From: Phyllobacteriaceae bacterium UBA1940
Lineage (GTDB): Bacteria; Pseudomonadota; Alphaproteobacteria; Rhizobiales; Rhizobiaceae
Direction of reading: 5' to 3'
Assembly (NCBI GenBank): GCA_002336975.1
Contig: DDFA01000002.1
Location: 29,176 to 49,443 of the forward strand
Length of the DNA: 20,268 nt
The notes under the pieces are model-generated. The model saw nothing but the letters and a program-made list of their open reading frames with translations, did not search any database and was not told the origin of the DNA. Positions 1 to 7,431 of this stretch are shown here, one piece after another. Both the position numbers and the translations under genes were made by a program. Position 1 is the first letter of the stretch, and each line of letters starts with the position of its first letter.

Positions 1-487
1 AGTGCAGGCCGGTGTTGAACCATTGTGGCGAGTTGGGCGCGACGCGCTGGGTGGCGAGCATGTAGGACAACTCGTCCATGAAGGCGGCGGCGTCGGCTTC
101 GGACTTGAAGTAGCCGCCCTTCCAGCCCCAGTAGGTCCAGGTGCCGGCCAGCCGAGTGAACACCTGGCGCGCGTCGGTTTCTGAACCGTAGCGTTCATTT
201 TCCGGCAGCTTGGCCAGTTCGGCCTCGTCGGCGACCGACCGCCACAGGAAGGAGGGGACGCCGTTTTCCTCGACCTTCTTCAGGCGTGCGGGAACGCCGG
301 CCTTACGGAAATACTTTTGCGCCAGAATATCGGAGGCGACCTGCGAAAACTGATCCGGCACGTCGATATTGTCGAGACGAAACACCACTGAACCGTCGGG
401 ATTCTTGATCTCCGACAGGGCCTTGCGAAACGCGATCCCGCCATAGGCCGACTGTGTATCCCTTGTGAAGCGCCGCTCGATCCGCAT
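1..487 (-). CDS. nrdJ: Class II (B12-dependent) ribonucleotide reductase, N-terminal part
   Basis: Reduces ribonucleotides to deoxyribonucleotides using adenosylcobalamin, in the cytoplasm. Only the first 162 codons are present; the gene runs off the left edge. The translation starts MRIERRFT and includes NPDGSVVFRLDN, QKYFRKAGVPARLKKVEENG, a VPSFLWRS segment and PNSPQWFNTGLH, all characteristic of the alphaproteobacterial NrdJ N-terminus. The catalytic cysteines and the C-terminal region lie outside the window. The ATG at 487 is preceded by AAGGA with 8 bases between, a good ribosome binding site. The upstream 678 bases carry NrdR-like palindromes, consistent with repression by NrdR. I looked for a cobalamin riboswitch B12 box upstream and saw none. 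Family assignment is confident; regulation is inferred. Confidence 0.93.
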   Translation of the reverse strand, partial: MRIERRFTRDTQSAYGGIAFRKALSEIKNPDGSVVFRLDNIDVPDQFSQVASDILAQKYFRKAGVPARLKKVEENGVPSFLWRSVADEAELAKLPENERYGSETDARQVFTRLAGTWTYWGWKGGYFKSEADAAAFMDELSYMLATQRVAPNSPQWFNTGLH

Positions 488-503
488 CAGACTGTTCCTT
501 CAA

Positions 504-519
504 TCCCCATATATAGGGG
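504..519. promoter_or_regulatory. Weak NrdR-like box close to nrdJ start
   Basis: The sequence tccccatatatagggg is symmetric at 6 of 8 base pairs and keeps the AT-rich ATATATAG core of the NrdR box consensus (acaCwAtATaTwGtgt). It lies 17-32 bases before the nrdJ ATG, so it would be in the leader, or possibly downstream of the promoter. It is the weakest of the three candidates. Confidence 0.35.
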
Positions 520-730
520 CGGCGTTCCGGCTGTCGTCGTCAACACCCGGGCCCGCCGGCCCACCCCCGAATTTGCAGCGCCGAACCCGACGCCGCGCCT
601 GTCCCAATATTCGCGCGTTTTACGCCGCAAGACCCTTTTGCGGGTCCGCGAACCGACTGTCTCGACACCTGTCAGGTGATTCTCGCTCGGCGAGGCCTGA
701 TCTGTATCTGGTATCGAGCTTCCCCTGCAA

Positions 731-746
731 ACACTAAATATAGTGT
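731..746. promoter_or_regulatory. NrdR box upstream of nrdJ
   Basis: The sequence acactaaatatagtgt is symmetric at 7 of 8 base pairs and fits the 16-bp NrdR consensus at every position but one. NrdR is the zinc-finger/ATP-cone repressor of ribonucleotide reductase genes. On the minus strand the box contains TATATT, a possible -10 element, which would suit direct repression. It lies about 244 bases before the nrdJ start codon. Confidence 0.7.
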
Positions 747-761
747 TAACAACCTGTTTAC
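746..761. promoter_or_regulatory. CtrA-like site abutting the NrdR box
   Basis: TTAA, seven bases, then TTTAC: one mismatch from the CtrA full site TTAA-N7-TTAAC. It shares a base with the NrdR box at 731-746. A GANTC site follows at 769-773. The one mismatch makes this a tentative call. Confidence 0.3.
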
Positions 762-963
762 ATCGCCAGAATCTTCCAAAAAACCGCAACAGGCAACACA
801 CGGCTGCGTGCGCCCCGCAAGTGGACGCAGACCCGTCTGATACCTTGGAAATCGGGGAAGAACCGGCGGGGGATCATCCCGCGCCGCGCCAGAACACAAG
901 GCGCATGGGCAATAAAAGACGACTCGATCCGGACCGTCAACGATTCGTTTGTGTGAAATATGT

Positions 964-983
964 GACCACAACATCTTGTGGTC
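964..983. promoter_or_regulatory. 20-bp palindrome, NrdR-box-like
   Basis: gaccacaacatcttgtggtc is symmetric at 9 of 10 base pairs. The central 16 bases match the NrdR consensus at 12 positions, including the CwA..AT..TwG core. It lies 477 bases from the nrdJ start, further than usual, so it could serve a distal promoter or bind another regulator. Confidence 0.45.
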
Positions 984-1165
984 GGGTGGTGTGGATAACG
1001 GGGATGCAAGCGATGCTCAAAATCGCGGCCGCGCGCACGGCTGGCCGGATCCGGCATGCGAAGTCCACCCGGTCGAGGCAGGGATGACGCAGATGACACA
1101 GGGGAAGACGTATGCGCCAGGCGCCGCCGCGCCAATGGCCGTGCGGGGCAGGGGCGCGGCGCGCC

Positions 1166-2704
1166 CTAGCCGATCAGCCGCAGCGCCAGATAGATGAGCG
1201 CCGCCAGCACCGCCGCCAGCGGCACGGTGGTCAGCCAGGCGGTGACGATGGTGGTGACGTGGGCGCGGCGCACCAACCGCCGGCGCGCGATTTCGGCGAC
1301 AGGCAGTTCCTGAGCGCCGTCGGTCTCGTCCTCGGCCAAAGCCGGAACGCCGCCGGCGGCGCGACTGCGCTCGGCCTTGCGGGCCAGATAGGCGCGGCGG
1401 CGCGGCGATCGGGTGGTGTACCATTCGCGGAAGAACCCGACGCCGAACACGGCGCCGACCGCAATGTGGGTCGACGACACTGGCAGGCCGAGACCCGACG
1501 CGACCAGCACGGTCAGCGCCGCCGAAAGCGCGACGCAAAAGCCGCGCATCGGATTGAGCTTGGTGATCTGCTCGCCGACCATCTGCACCAGGCGCGGCCC
1601 AAACAGCAGCAGGCCGATGGAAATGCCGGCGCCGCCGATGAACATCACCCACAGGGGAATGCCGACAGCCGCCTCGACCGAACCGGTGCGGGCGGTCGAA
1701 ACGATCGCGGCCAGCGGGCCGACTGCATTGGCGACGTCGTTGGCGCCATGGGCGAAGGACAGCAGCGCCGCGGAAATCACCAGCGGGACGCGGAACAGTT
1801 TTCGCAGCGACTGGTTGCGGTTGTCGAGGCCGCGCGACTGCCACGCGACCAACCGGTGCGACAACGCCCAGGATATGGCGGTGGAGGCGACGGCGATGAT
1901 CAGCAGCCAGCCGGCGCTCAGATGCATGACGCGCGACAGGCCCTTGGTGCACAGATAGGTGGCGAACGCCCCGCCCATGATCGCGACGAACACCGGCACC
2001 CACACCCGCGCGGCGTCGATCTTGTCGTCGCGATAGATCACCAGCGACTTGATCAAATACAGGAAGAAGGCTGCGATCACGCCGCCGGCCAGCGGCGAGA
2101 CGATCCAGCTTGCGGCGATGCCGCCCATCACCGTCCAGTCGACCGCCGACAGGCCTGCGCTGGCGACGCCCGCGCCCAGCACACCGCCGACGATGGAATG
2201 GGTGGTGGACACGGGCGCGCCGATCCAGGTCGCCAGATGCACCCACAGCGCCGACGACAGCAGCGCCGCCATCATCAGCCAGACAAAATCGTCGGGCGTG
2301 GCGATGGCGTCGGGACTGACGATGCCCTTGGAGATGGTTGCGACGACGTCGCCGCCGGCGATCAGCGCCCCGGCGGTCTCGAAGATCGCCGCGATCACCA
2401 GCGCGCTGCCGATGGTCAGCGCCTTGGCGCCGACGGCGGCGCTGACATTGTTGGTGACGTCGTTGGCGCCGATGGTCAGCGCCATGTAACCGCCGATGGC
2501 GGCGGCGGCGACGATGATGAAAATGCCTGGCTCGCCCGATGCGACCACCGAGGCGACGACGCCGGCGAAGGCGATGAATAGCAGCGCCAGTCCGGGCGCG
2601 ACCAGGCCGCGCGACAACACGCCGGCGGCTTCCTCGACGCTGACGAACTTGTCGAGATCCTTGTCGAGCGTTTCCTTGCGCGCCTTGGCAGACGACCGGG
2701 CCAT
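1166..2704 (-). CDS. pit: PiT-family inorganic phosphate transporter
   Basis: Low-affinity secondary transporter moving metal-phosphate with protons (or phosphate with cations) across the inner membrane. The 512-residue product shows the PiT internal duplication: GANDVTNNV at about residues 79-87 and GANDVANAVG at 320-329, and the paired PVSTTH (164-169) and PVSSTH (408-413) motifs. Many hydrophobic segments lie between them. An approximately 35-residue charged N-terminal extension precedes the first membrane segment, and a charged loop (about 435-480) precedes the last segments, as in long PiT proteins of about 500 residues. The ATG at 2704 has only a weak AGG eight bases upstream. No Pho box was seen upstream. 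A perfect 7-1-7 inverted repeat (1152-1166) starts at the stop codon but lacks a T-run. Stand-alone gene. Confidence 0.92.
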   Translation of the reverse strand: MARSSAKARKETLDKDLDKFVSVEEAAGVLSRGLVAPGLALLFIAFAGVVASVVASGEPGIFIIVAAAAIGGYMALTIGANDVTNNVSAAVGAKALTIGSALVIAAIFETAGALIAGGDVVATISKGIVSPDAIATPDDFVWLMMAALLSSALWVHLATWIGAPVSTTHSIVGGVLGAGVASAGLSAVDWTVMGGIAASWIVSPLAGGVIAAFFLYLIKSLVIYRDDKIDAARVWVPVFVAIMGGAFATYLCTKGLSRVMHLSAGWLLIIAVASTAISWALSHRLVAWQSRGLDNRNQSLRKLFRVPLVISAALLSFAHGANDVANAVGPLAAIVSTARTGSVEAAVGIPLWVMFIGGAGISIGLLLFGPRLVQMVGEQITKLNPMRGFCVALSAALTVLVASGLGLPVSSTHIAVGAVFGVGFFREWYTTRSPRRRAYLARKAERSRAAGGVPALAEDETDGAQELPVAEIARRRLVRRAHVTTIVTAWLTTVPLAAVLAALIYLALRLIG

Positions 2705-2830
2705 CCAAAAAACCTATCTGGGTCTCGATTTGCGGCCGCGCGGGCGCGACGCCGGGCCGCGGCGGCAGCCGTCAGGGTCGCTTAGTCAAGGATGGGGCCG
2801 CGATCAACGTCTCGCGGACGCACCGGCGCT

Positions 2831-3322
2831 TCAGACCGCGATTTGTCGTGGATTACTGCCGAATCCGGCGATCAGTTCGGCCAGATCGGGTTCCGAGACC
2901 AGTTTGGCGGCGTCGCTCGAGCGGAACCACTGCCGACGGCGCTTTTTCATTTCCGGCCATTTGTCGGCCAGGCTTGCGACCTCGACCGGAAAAACGTGGA
3001 CCTCGCACTGCCAGCGGCGGCCGTTGGGCAGCGCCTTGGAATAGAAAAAGCGGCCGATCTCGTCGCGCGCGGTTCCGCCCTCGAGCCCGGCTTCTTCCCG
3101 GGCCTCGCGCAGCGCCGCGTCGCTCAGTTGTTCAGTATTTTCGGGCCAGCCTTTCGGCAGCACCCAGCGGCCGGTGCCGCGGCTGGTGACCAGCATGACC
3201 TCGACGCCGTCCTTGGTCTGCCGCCAGGGAAGGGCGGCCGCCTGCACGCGGCACGGCAGCCCGCCGAAAAAGCGGCGCAGCCGGTCAAAAGCCGTCTGAC
3301 GTGTCGTGTGAGAGATCAGCAT
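2831..3322 (-). CDS. Nudix hydrolase
   Basis: Hydrolyses a nucleoside diphosphate linked to another moiety, or a related polyphosphate. The 163-residue protein carries a perfect Nudix box (G-x5-E-x7-RE-x2-EE-x-G-L) at residues 58-80, with metal-binding Glu76 and Glu77. The short form with VTSRGTGRWVLPKG before the box resembles bacterial relatives of diphosphoinositol polyphosphate phosphohydrolases (DIPP-like), but the substrate cannot be told from sequence. The ATG at 3322 has no clear Shine-Dalgarno. A CtrA-type box lies 52-67 bases upstream, suggesting cell-cycle control. Transcribed alone, with 126 bases to the phosphate transporter start. Confidence 0.9.
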   Translation of the reverse strand: MLISHTTRQTAFDRLRRFFGGLPCRVQAAALPWRQTKDGVEVMLVTSRGTGRWVLPKGWPENTEQLSDAALREAREEAGLEGGTARDEIGRFFYSKALPNGRRWQCEVHVFPVEVASLADKWPEMKKRRRQWFRSSDAAKLVSEPDLAELIAGFGSNPRQIAV

Positions 3323-3348
3323 CGCGTCGAGCCCGTCGCACCCCTGAA

Positions 3349-3362
3349 TTAAGCCAGCTTAA
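3349..3362. repeat. Perfect 6-2-6 palindrome TTAAGC-CA-GCTTAA
   Basis: A perfect inverted repeat 27-40 bases before the Nudix start codon. Its two TTAA halves are six bases apart, one short of a CtrA full site. It may be a second, out-of-register CtrA element or an operator for another protein. Confidence 0.4.
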
Positions 3363-3373
3363 CAATTTGATCG

Positions 3374-3389
3374 TTAATATCCTGTTAAC
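3374..3389. promoter_or_regulatory. CtrA-type full site upstream of the Nudix gene
   Basis: TTAA-N7-TTAAC is an exact match to the consensus for the cell-cycle regulator CtrA. Including the G at 3373 the half sites form GTTAA-N7-TTAAC, so it reads as a full site on both strands. A GANTC site (3396-3400) follows. Such AT-rich words are uncommon in this GC-rich sequence. Confidence 0.55.
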
Positions 3390-3507
3390 ACATAAGAATC
3401 CACCCCGCCCGATGCAACAAGCATGGACGCCGGCGTGAGCACAACACTGTGAACGTCATGTGGCGCCGTATCGGCCGGCGCCGGAATGGCGAACGAGACT
3501 GGGGGGA

Positions 3508-4008
3508 TTACCCGGCGTGGCCTTCGGCGATCGGCTTCTGATAGGTGAAGCCCATGTCCCACGGGAAGTAGATCCAGGTGTCCTGGCTGACTTCGGTGAC
3601 AAAGGTGTCGACCATCGGCCGGCCCATCGGCTTGGCGTAGACAGCGGCGAAATGCGCCTTCGGCATCATCTCGCGCACGATCGCCGCCGTTTTGCCGGTG
3701 TCGGTCAGATCGTCGATGATCAGCACGCCTTCTCCCTGGTCGGCGAGCAGTTTTGGCGAAATATCCTTCAGGACCACCATGTCACCCTGCGCCACATAGT
3801 CATGGTAGGACGCCACCGACACGGTTTCGATCACCCGGATGCCGAGTTCGCGCGAAATGATCGCCGCCGGGACCAGACCGCCTCGGGTGATGCATACGAT
3901 CGCCTTCCACTGGCCCGAATTGGCGCCGGCGAGCCGCCACGCAAGCGCGCGCGCGTCGCGGTGAAACTGGTCCCACGAGACGGGGAAAGCTTTTTCGGGA
4001 AGGGACAT
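3508..4008 (-). CDS. gpt: Xanthine-guanine phosphoribosyltransferase
   Basis: Purine salvage enzyme that joins xanthine or guanine (sometimes hypoxanthine) to PRPP. The 166-residue product has the type I phosphoribosyltransferase PRPP loop [11 protein letters not shown] (residues about 97-107), an early [10 protein letters not shown] segment (39-48) typical of the XGPRT group, and a C-terminal WIYFPWD motif. Length matches the family (about 150-165). I chose the ATG at 4008 (MSLPEKAF) because GGAG lies seven bases upstream; a start at 4041 would add eleven residues with no homologous look and no ribosome site. The next gene upstream on the same strand starts its coding end 88 bases away, so co-transcription is possible. 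Confidence 0.9.
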   Translation of the reverse strand: MSLPEKAFPVSWDQFHRDARALAWRLAGANSGQWKAIVCITRGGLVPAAIISRELGIRVIETVSVASYHDYVAQGDMVVLKDISPKLLADQGEGVLIIDDLTDTGKTAAIVREMMPKAHFAAVYAKPMGRPMVDTFVTEVSQDTWIYFPWDMGFTYQKPIAEGHAG

Positions 4009-4096
4009 CGGCGCACTCCGGCAACGGGAATGCAGCCGCAATTACCGCGTCTCGACGCCGGCAGGCAAGCGGTGGACGCCTGCAATCCACACGAAT

Positions 4097-4837
4097 TCAG
4101 GCGTTTGCGGCGATTTTCGCCAGCATTGCCTCGATTTCGGCCTTGGCTTTTGCAAGGCTGGCGGCGTCGCGCGAGCGCACCACCAGTTCGGTCCAGAACT
4201 TTCCGTCGAGATATTTCGGATAGGAACCGATCACCGTCTCGGGATTGGCCTTCTGGATGTCGCCGAGCGGCCCGCCGATGGTTCCCTCGCCAAACCGGCT
4301 GGTGACGGTCTGCGACAGCATCACCGCGCCGCCCTTGAGCGTCGGCGTAACGCTGTCGAGCATCGCCTGAAAGATCGCCGGCACGCCGGCCATCACATAG
4401 ACATTGCCGATATTGAAGCCCGGCGCCACCGAGATCGGATTGTTGATATGGACGGCGCCGACCGGCATGCGCGCCATACGCTTGCGCGCGTCGGTGTATT
4501 CGATGTTGCGCGACGCATAGCTCTGTTCCAGCAGCGCATAGGCGATTGCGTCGTATTCGCAGGGCACGTCGAACGCCTTGGCGATCGCGTCGGCGGTGAT
4601 GTCGTCATGGGTCGGGCCGATGCCGCCGGTGGTGAAGACATAGGTGTAGCGGGCGCGCACCGCGTTGACCGCGGCGACGATCTCGGCCTCCTCGTCCGGC
4701 ACGATGCGCACTTCCTTCAGGTCGACGCCGATCGTGGTGAGTATGTCGGCGAGGTGGCCGATATTGCGGTCCTTGGTGCGGCCCGAAAGGATCTCGTCGC
4801 CGATGACGACCATTGCCGCAGTGATGACGTCGCTCAT
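4097..4837 (-). CDS. Molybdopterin-binding (MoaB/CinA N-terminal-like) protein
   Basis: Member of the MoCF-biosynthesis fold shared by MoaB/MogA and the N-terminal domain of CinA. Visible motifs are GDEILSG (residues 13-19) and TTGGIGPTHDD (69-79), the nucleotide/molybdopterin-binding signature. At 246 residues it contains the MoCF domain and a C-terminal extension but lacks the CinA amidohydrolase domain, so it is the stand-alone type usually annotated competence/damage-inducible protein A. True substrate unknown. The ATG at 4837 is fixed by AGGAG with eight bases between; a longer frame upstream has no such site. Divergent from wrbA, with a 155-base shared intergenic region. Confidence 0.87.
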   Translation of the reverse strand: MSDVITAAMVVIGDEILSGRTKDRNIGHLADILTTIGVDLKEVRIVPDEEAEIVAAVNAVRARYTYVFTTGGIGPTHDDITADAIAKAFDVPCEYDAIAYALLEQSYASRNIEYTDARKRMARMPVGAVHINNPISVAPGFNIGNVYVMAGVPAIFQAMLDSVTPTLKGGAVMLSQTVTSRFGEGTIGGPLGDIQKANPETVIGSYPKYLDGKFWTELVVRSRDAASLAKAKAEIEAMLAKIAANA

Positions 4838-4992
4838 GAAAATTCTCCTGGCGGACTTGATTACCGGCCCGCCGCGACGCCCGCAATGGCGTCGTTTCGG
4901 TGAACAGTCTGTCATCGATGTCGCGCTTTCCATGAACAATCGGACCGGCTAGACGGCAGTGACATTTTGAAAGGCGCATGCAGGAGACGATC

Positions 4993-5592
4993 ATGGCCAA
5001 GGTGCTGGTGCTCTATTATTCGAGCTGGGGACATATGGAGGCGATGGCCAACGCGGCGGCCGACGGCGCCCGCGACGCCGGCGCAGCCGTCACGGTCAAG
5101 CGCGTTCCCGAACTCGTGCCGGAAGCGGTGGCCAAGGCGGCCTATTACAAGCTCGACCAGGCGGCGCCGATCGCCGACCCGCTCGAACTCGACCAGTATG
5201 ACGCGATCATTGTCGGCGCCTCGACCCGTTATGGCGCGATGGCCTCGCAGCTGAAGAATTTCTGGGACCAGACCGGTCCGCTGTGGGCCAGGGGCGCGCT
5301 GGTCAACAAGGTCGGCTCGGTGATGGCCTCGACGGCGACGCAGCATGGCGGCGCCGAGCTGGCGCTGATCGCCACCCAGGCGATGCTGCAGCATCACGGC
5401 ATGGTCATCGTGCCGCTGTCCTATGCCTATCAGGGCCAGATGGGCAACGACGTGGTGCGCGGCGGCGCGCCCTACGGCATGACCACAACGACCAATGGCG
5501 ATGGCTCGCGTATGCCGTCGGCGCAGGAGCTGGAAGGCGCAACCTTCCAGGGTCGGCGTGTCGCCGAGATCGCGGCCAGGCTGGCCAGCTGA
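4993..5592 (+). CDS. wrbA: NAD(P)H:quinone oxidoreductase, type IV (WrbA)
   Basis: Flavodoxin-like FMN enzyme that reduces quinones by two electrons, limiting redox cycling at the membrane. The 199-residue protein begins [15 protein letters not shown] (FMN phosphate loop), has the [22 protein letters not shown] segment and TATQHGGAE (second FMN loop), and a C-terminal [17 protein letters not shown]. Length equals the family norm. The start at 4993 has AGGAG seven bases upstream; an earlier in-frame ATG at 4978 lacks one. A strong terminator hairpin follows 28 bases after the stop, so this is probably monocistronic. Confidence 0.95.
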   Translation: MAKVLVLYYSSWGHMEAMANAAADGARDAGAAVTVKRVPELVPEAVAKAAYYKLDQAAPIADPLELDQYDAIIVGASTRYGAMASQLKNFWDQTGPLWARGALVNKVGSVMASTATQHGGAELALIATQAMLQHHGMVIVPLSYAYQGQMGNDVVRGGAPYGMTTTTNGDGSRMPSAQELEGATFQGRRVAEIAARLAS

Positions 5593-5620
5593 CGTTCTGC
5601 TTGACATTTGAATGATGCGG

Positions 5621-5640
5621 CGGGCGGCGATTGCCGCCCG
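5621..5640 (+). terminator. Terminator hairpin after wrbA
   Basis: A perfect 8-bp GC-rich stem (CGGGCGGC / GCCGCCCG) with a four-base GATT loop, followed by TTGTCGTT. The following T-run is interrupted, so termination may be incomplete. Confidence 0.65.
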
Positions 5641-5745
5641 TTGTCGTTGAGGCGTCATGCCACAGCCCAGCGTATTGGCCTTGCGCGCCGCGTCCGCCAC
5701 AATTCCCGGCGGCAAGTCTTGCGAGACGCTTGGAATGGACGGCTG

Positions 5746-6354
5746 ATGAAATCGACCCCCGAGAAACACAATCTGGTGGAGGACGCTCTCGCGATCCTCT
5801 GGGGCGTCAGCTTCGTGGCGCTGGGGCTGGCGCTCTACCAGAAGGCCTTGCTGGTGACAGGCTCGTCGGCGGGCGTTGCGCTGTTGATCAGCTACGTCAC
5901 CGGCTATGGCTTCGGCGTGATCTTCTTCCTCGTCAATCTGCCTTTCTGGTACCTGGCCGTGAAGAAGATGGGGTGGGGGTTCACACTGCGGACTTTCGCG
6001 GCGGTGACGCTGTTTTCGATTTTGTCGCGGCTGACGCCGCAATGGATCGAGATCGCCGACGTCGCGCCGCTCTACGCTGCAGTGATCGGCGGGGGGCTGA
6101 TGGGAACCGGGCTGCTGATCCTGTTCCGTCACCGGGCGGGTCTGGGCGGTTTCAACGTGTTGGCGCTGTATCTGCAGGAAAGGCACGGCATCAGGGCCGG
6201 CTATTTTTCCCTTGCGGTTGACCTGTGCATCCTCGGGCTGTCGATGTTCGTGATCGACTGGACGCAGGCATTGTTGTCGATCGCCGGCGCAGTTGCGCTC
6301 AATCTGGTGATCGCGATCAATCACCGCCCCGGTCGCTATGTGGGCATGAGCTGA
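5746..6354 (+). CDS. YitT-family (DUF161-like) integral membrane protein
   Basis: Predicted inner-membrane protein of 202 residues with about five or six hydrophobic segments, including residues around 17-35, 40-65, 75-92, 103-122 and 140-182. Sequence features such as a glycine-rich GSSAGVALLISYVTGYG near residue 40, NLPFWYLAVKKMGWGFTLRTF, and a later FRHRAGLGGFNVLALYLQ resemble the YitT/DUF161 family, whose function is not established. The ATG at 5746 is preferred to a longer in-frame start at 5608, because the added residues are basic and would span the wrbA terminator. The ribosome site is weak. Followed after 48 bases by the hydrolase gene, so the two may be co-transcribed. Confidence 0.78.
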   Translation: MKSTPEKHNLVEDALAILWGVSFVALGLALYQKALLVTGSSAGVALLISYVTGYGFGVIFFLVNLPFWYLAVKKMGWGFTLRTFAAVTLFSILSRLTPQWIEIADVAPLYAAVIGGGLMGTGLLILFRHRAGLGGFNVLALYLQERHGIRAGYFSLAVDLCILGLSMFVIDWTQALLSIAGAVALNLVIAINHRPGRYVGMS

Positions 6355-6402
6355 GCGCCGATTGTTGACGCGGGCGGTTTGCGCCGTCAGTCTTGCCACG
6401 AA

Positions 6403-7383
6403 ATGTCGGAGCGCCGTGTGATTATCCTGCTCTACCTTGTCTGTTCCGTGCTGCTGGCGCTGGCGCTTTATCTCGGCGTCAACGCCTATGTGACGCGCCG
6501 CTGGGCGGCAAAGGCCGAGCAGTTGATCCCGCCGGCGGGGCAATTCGTCGAGATCGGCGGTAGCCGCATCCACTATGTCGACGAGGGGCAGGGCTCGCCG
6601 ATCGTCTTCGTGCACGGGCTGGGCGGCCAGTTGCACCATTTCAAGGGGCCGCTGTTCGACCATATGAAAGGCGAGTTCAGGCTGATCGCGCTCGATCGGC
6701 CGGGCTCGGGCTATTCGGTGAGGGCGGACGGCGCGACCGGACGCCCGCGCGAACAGGCGCACGTGATCGCCGCCCTGATCGACAGGCTCGGCCTCGAAAA
6801 ACCGTTGGTGGTCGGCCATTCGCTCGGCGGCCTGATTTCCCTGACGCTGGCGCTGGAGCACACGGACAAGGTTCGTGGCCTCGCTTTGCTGTCGCCGCTG
6901 ACGACGCGGGCGAAAAACCCGCCCGCGGGGTTTGCGGGGCTCGAGATCGCCTCGCCGCTGGTCAGGCGGTTTCTGGCGCACACGCTGGCAATTCCGCTTG
7001 CCGCAAAGACCGCGCCTGAGACACTGGCGTTCGTATTCGGTCCGCAGCAGCCGACGGCCGACTACGGCGTCGCCGGCGGTGGATGGCTGGGCTTGCGACC
7101 CGCCCATTTTTACGCGACCTCGACCGACTATGTCGCGGTCAATGGCGAGATCGACGCGATCGCCGCGCGCGTCGGCGAGATCTCGATCCCGGTCGGCGTG
7201 CTCTATGGCGACAAGGACCAGGTGCTTGATTTCGAGGAGCAGGGCCTGTCGATGCGCGACCGCCTCGGCGGCGTCGACGTCGAGGTCCTGCAGGGCATCG
7301 GCCACATGCCGCAATTCGTGGCGACCGACCAAACGCTGTCGTTCATCCGCAAGATGGCGAAGCGGGTTTTCGCCGGTGACTGA
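6403..7383 (+). CDS. Membrane-anchored alpha/beta hydrolase
   Basis: Serine hydrolase of the alpha/beta fold, substrate unknown. An N-terminal hydrophobic segment (residues about 7-30) would act as a signal anchor. The fold shows FVHGLGG (oxyanion region, about 69-75), the nucleophile elbow GHSLGG with Ser140, a likely acid Asp270 or Asp272 in LYGDKD, and the catalytic His301 in GIGHMPQF. This completes a Ser-Asp-His triad. Length is 326 residues. I chose the ATG at 6403; an in-frame TTG at 6379 is possible, and neither has a convincing ribosome site. The gene ends convergently with the amidase, 48 bases apart. Confidence 0.85.
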   Translation: MSERRVIILLYLVCSVLLALALYLGVNAYVTRRWAAKAEQLIPPAGQFVEIGGSRIHYVDEGQGSPIVFVHGLGGQLHHFKGPLFDHMKGEFRLIALDRPGSGYSVRADGATGRPREQAHVIAALIDRLGLEKPLVVGHSLGGLISLTLALEHTDKVRGLALLSPLTTRAKNPPAGFAGLEIASPLVRRFLAHTLAIPLAAKTAPETLAFVFGPQQPTADYGVAGGGWLGLRPAHFYATSTDYVAVNGEIDAIAARVGEISIPVGVLYGDKDQVLDFEEQGLSMRDRLGGVDVEVLQGIGHMPQFVATDQTLSFIRKMAKRVFAGD

Positions 7384-7431
7384 CGAGGCGGTAGGCGCGC
7401 GTAGCGCTGCCGGCCAAGATTCTTGCCTGTG

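Larger units (their letters stand above)
488..1165. other. Long intergenic region upstream of nrdJ
   Basis: There are 678 bases between the nrdJ start and the phosphate transporter stop. Open frames here are short, overlap one another and resemble no family I know. The region holds three NrdR-like palindromes (504-519, 731-746, 964-983), a CtrA-like site (746-761) and four GANTC sites (678, 769, 921, 942), the target of the alphaproteobacterial CcrM methylase. It is best read as an extended nrdJ control region. No tRNA or riboswitch was recognised. Confidence 0.5.

Noticed and set aside
488..1000. Cobalamin riboswitch before the B12-dependent nrdJ
   Set aside because: I looked on the minus strand for a B12 box and found none; NrdR boxes explain the region better. 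A covariance-model search would settle it.
488..1135. Short frames upstream of nrdJ on both strands
   Set aside because: They overlap one another, lack ribosome sites and family motifs, and cover the palindromic control sites.
1152..1166. Terminator after the phosphate transporter
   Set aside because: The 7-1-7 GC palindrome is perfect but overlaps the stop codon and has no T-run after it; in this GC-rich DNA it may be chance.
1017..2708. 563-residue minus-strand frame over the phosphate transporter
   Set aside because: It is an Arg-rich translation in the wrong frame of the PiT gene, whose own frame gives clear family motifs.
4912..7332. 806-residue minus-strand frame
   Set aside because: It is antisense to wrbA, the YitT-like gene and the hydrolase, has a skewed composition rich in Arg, Asp, His and Gln, and matches no family; it is a high-GC artefact.
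7404..7425. Terminator between the convergent hydrolase and amidase genes
   Set aside because: Only a short CAAGA-T-TCTTG pairing is visible, too weak and without a T-run.
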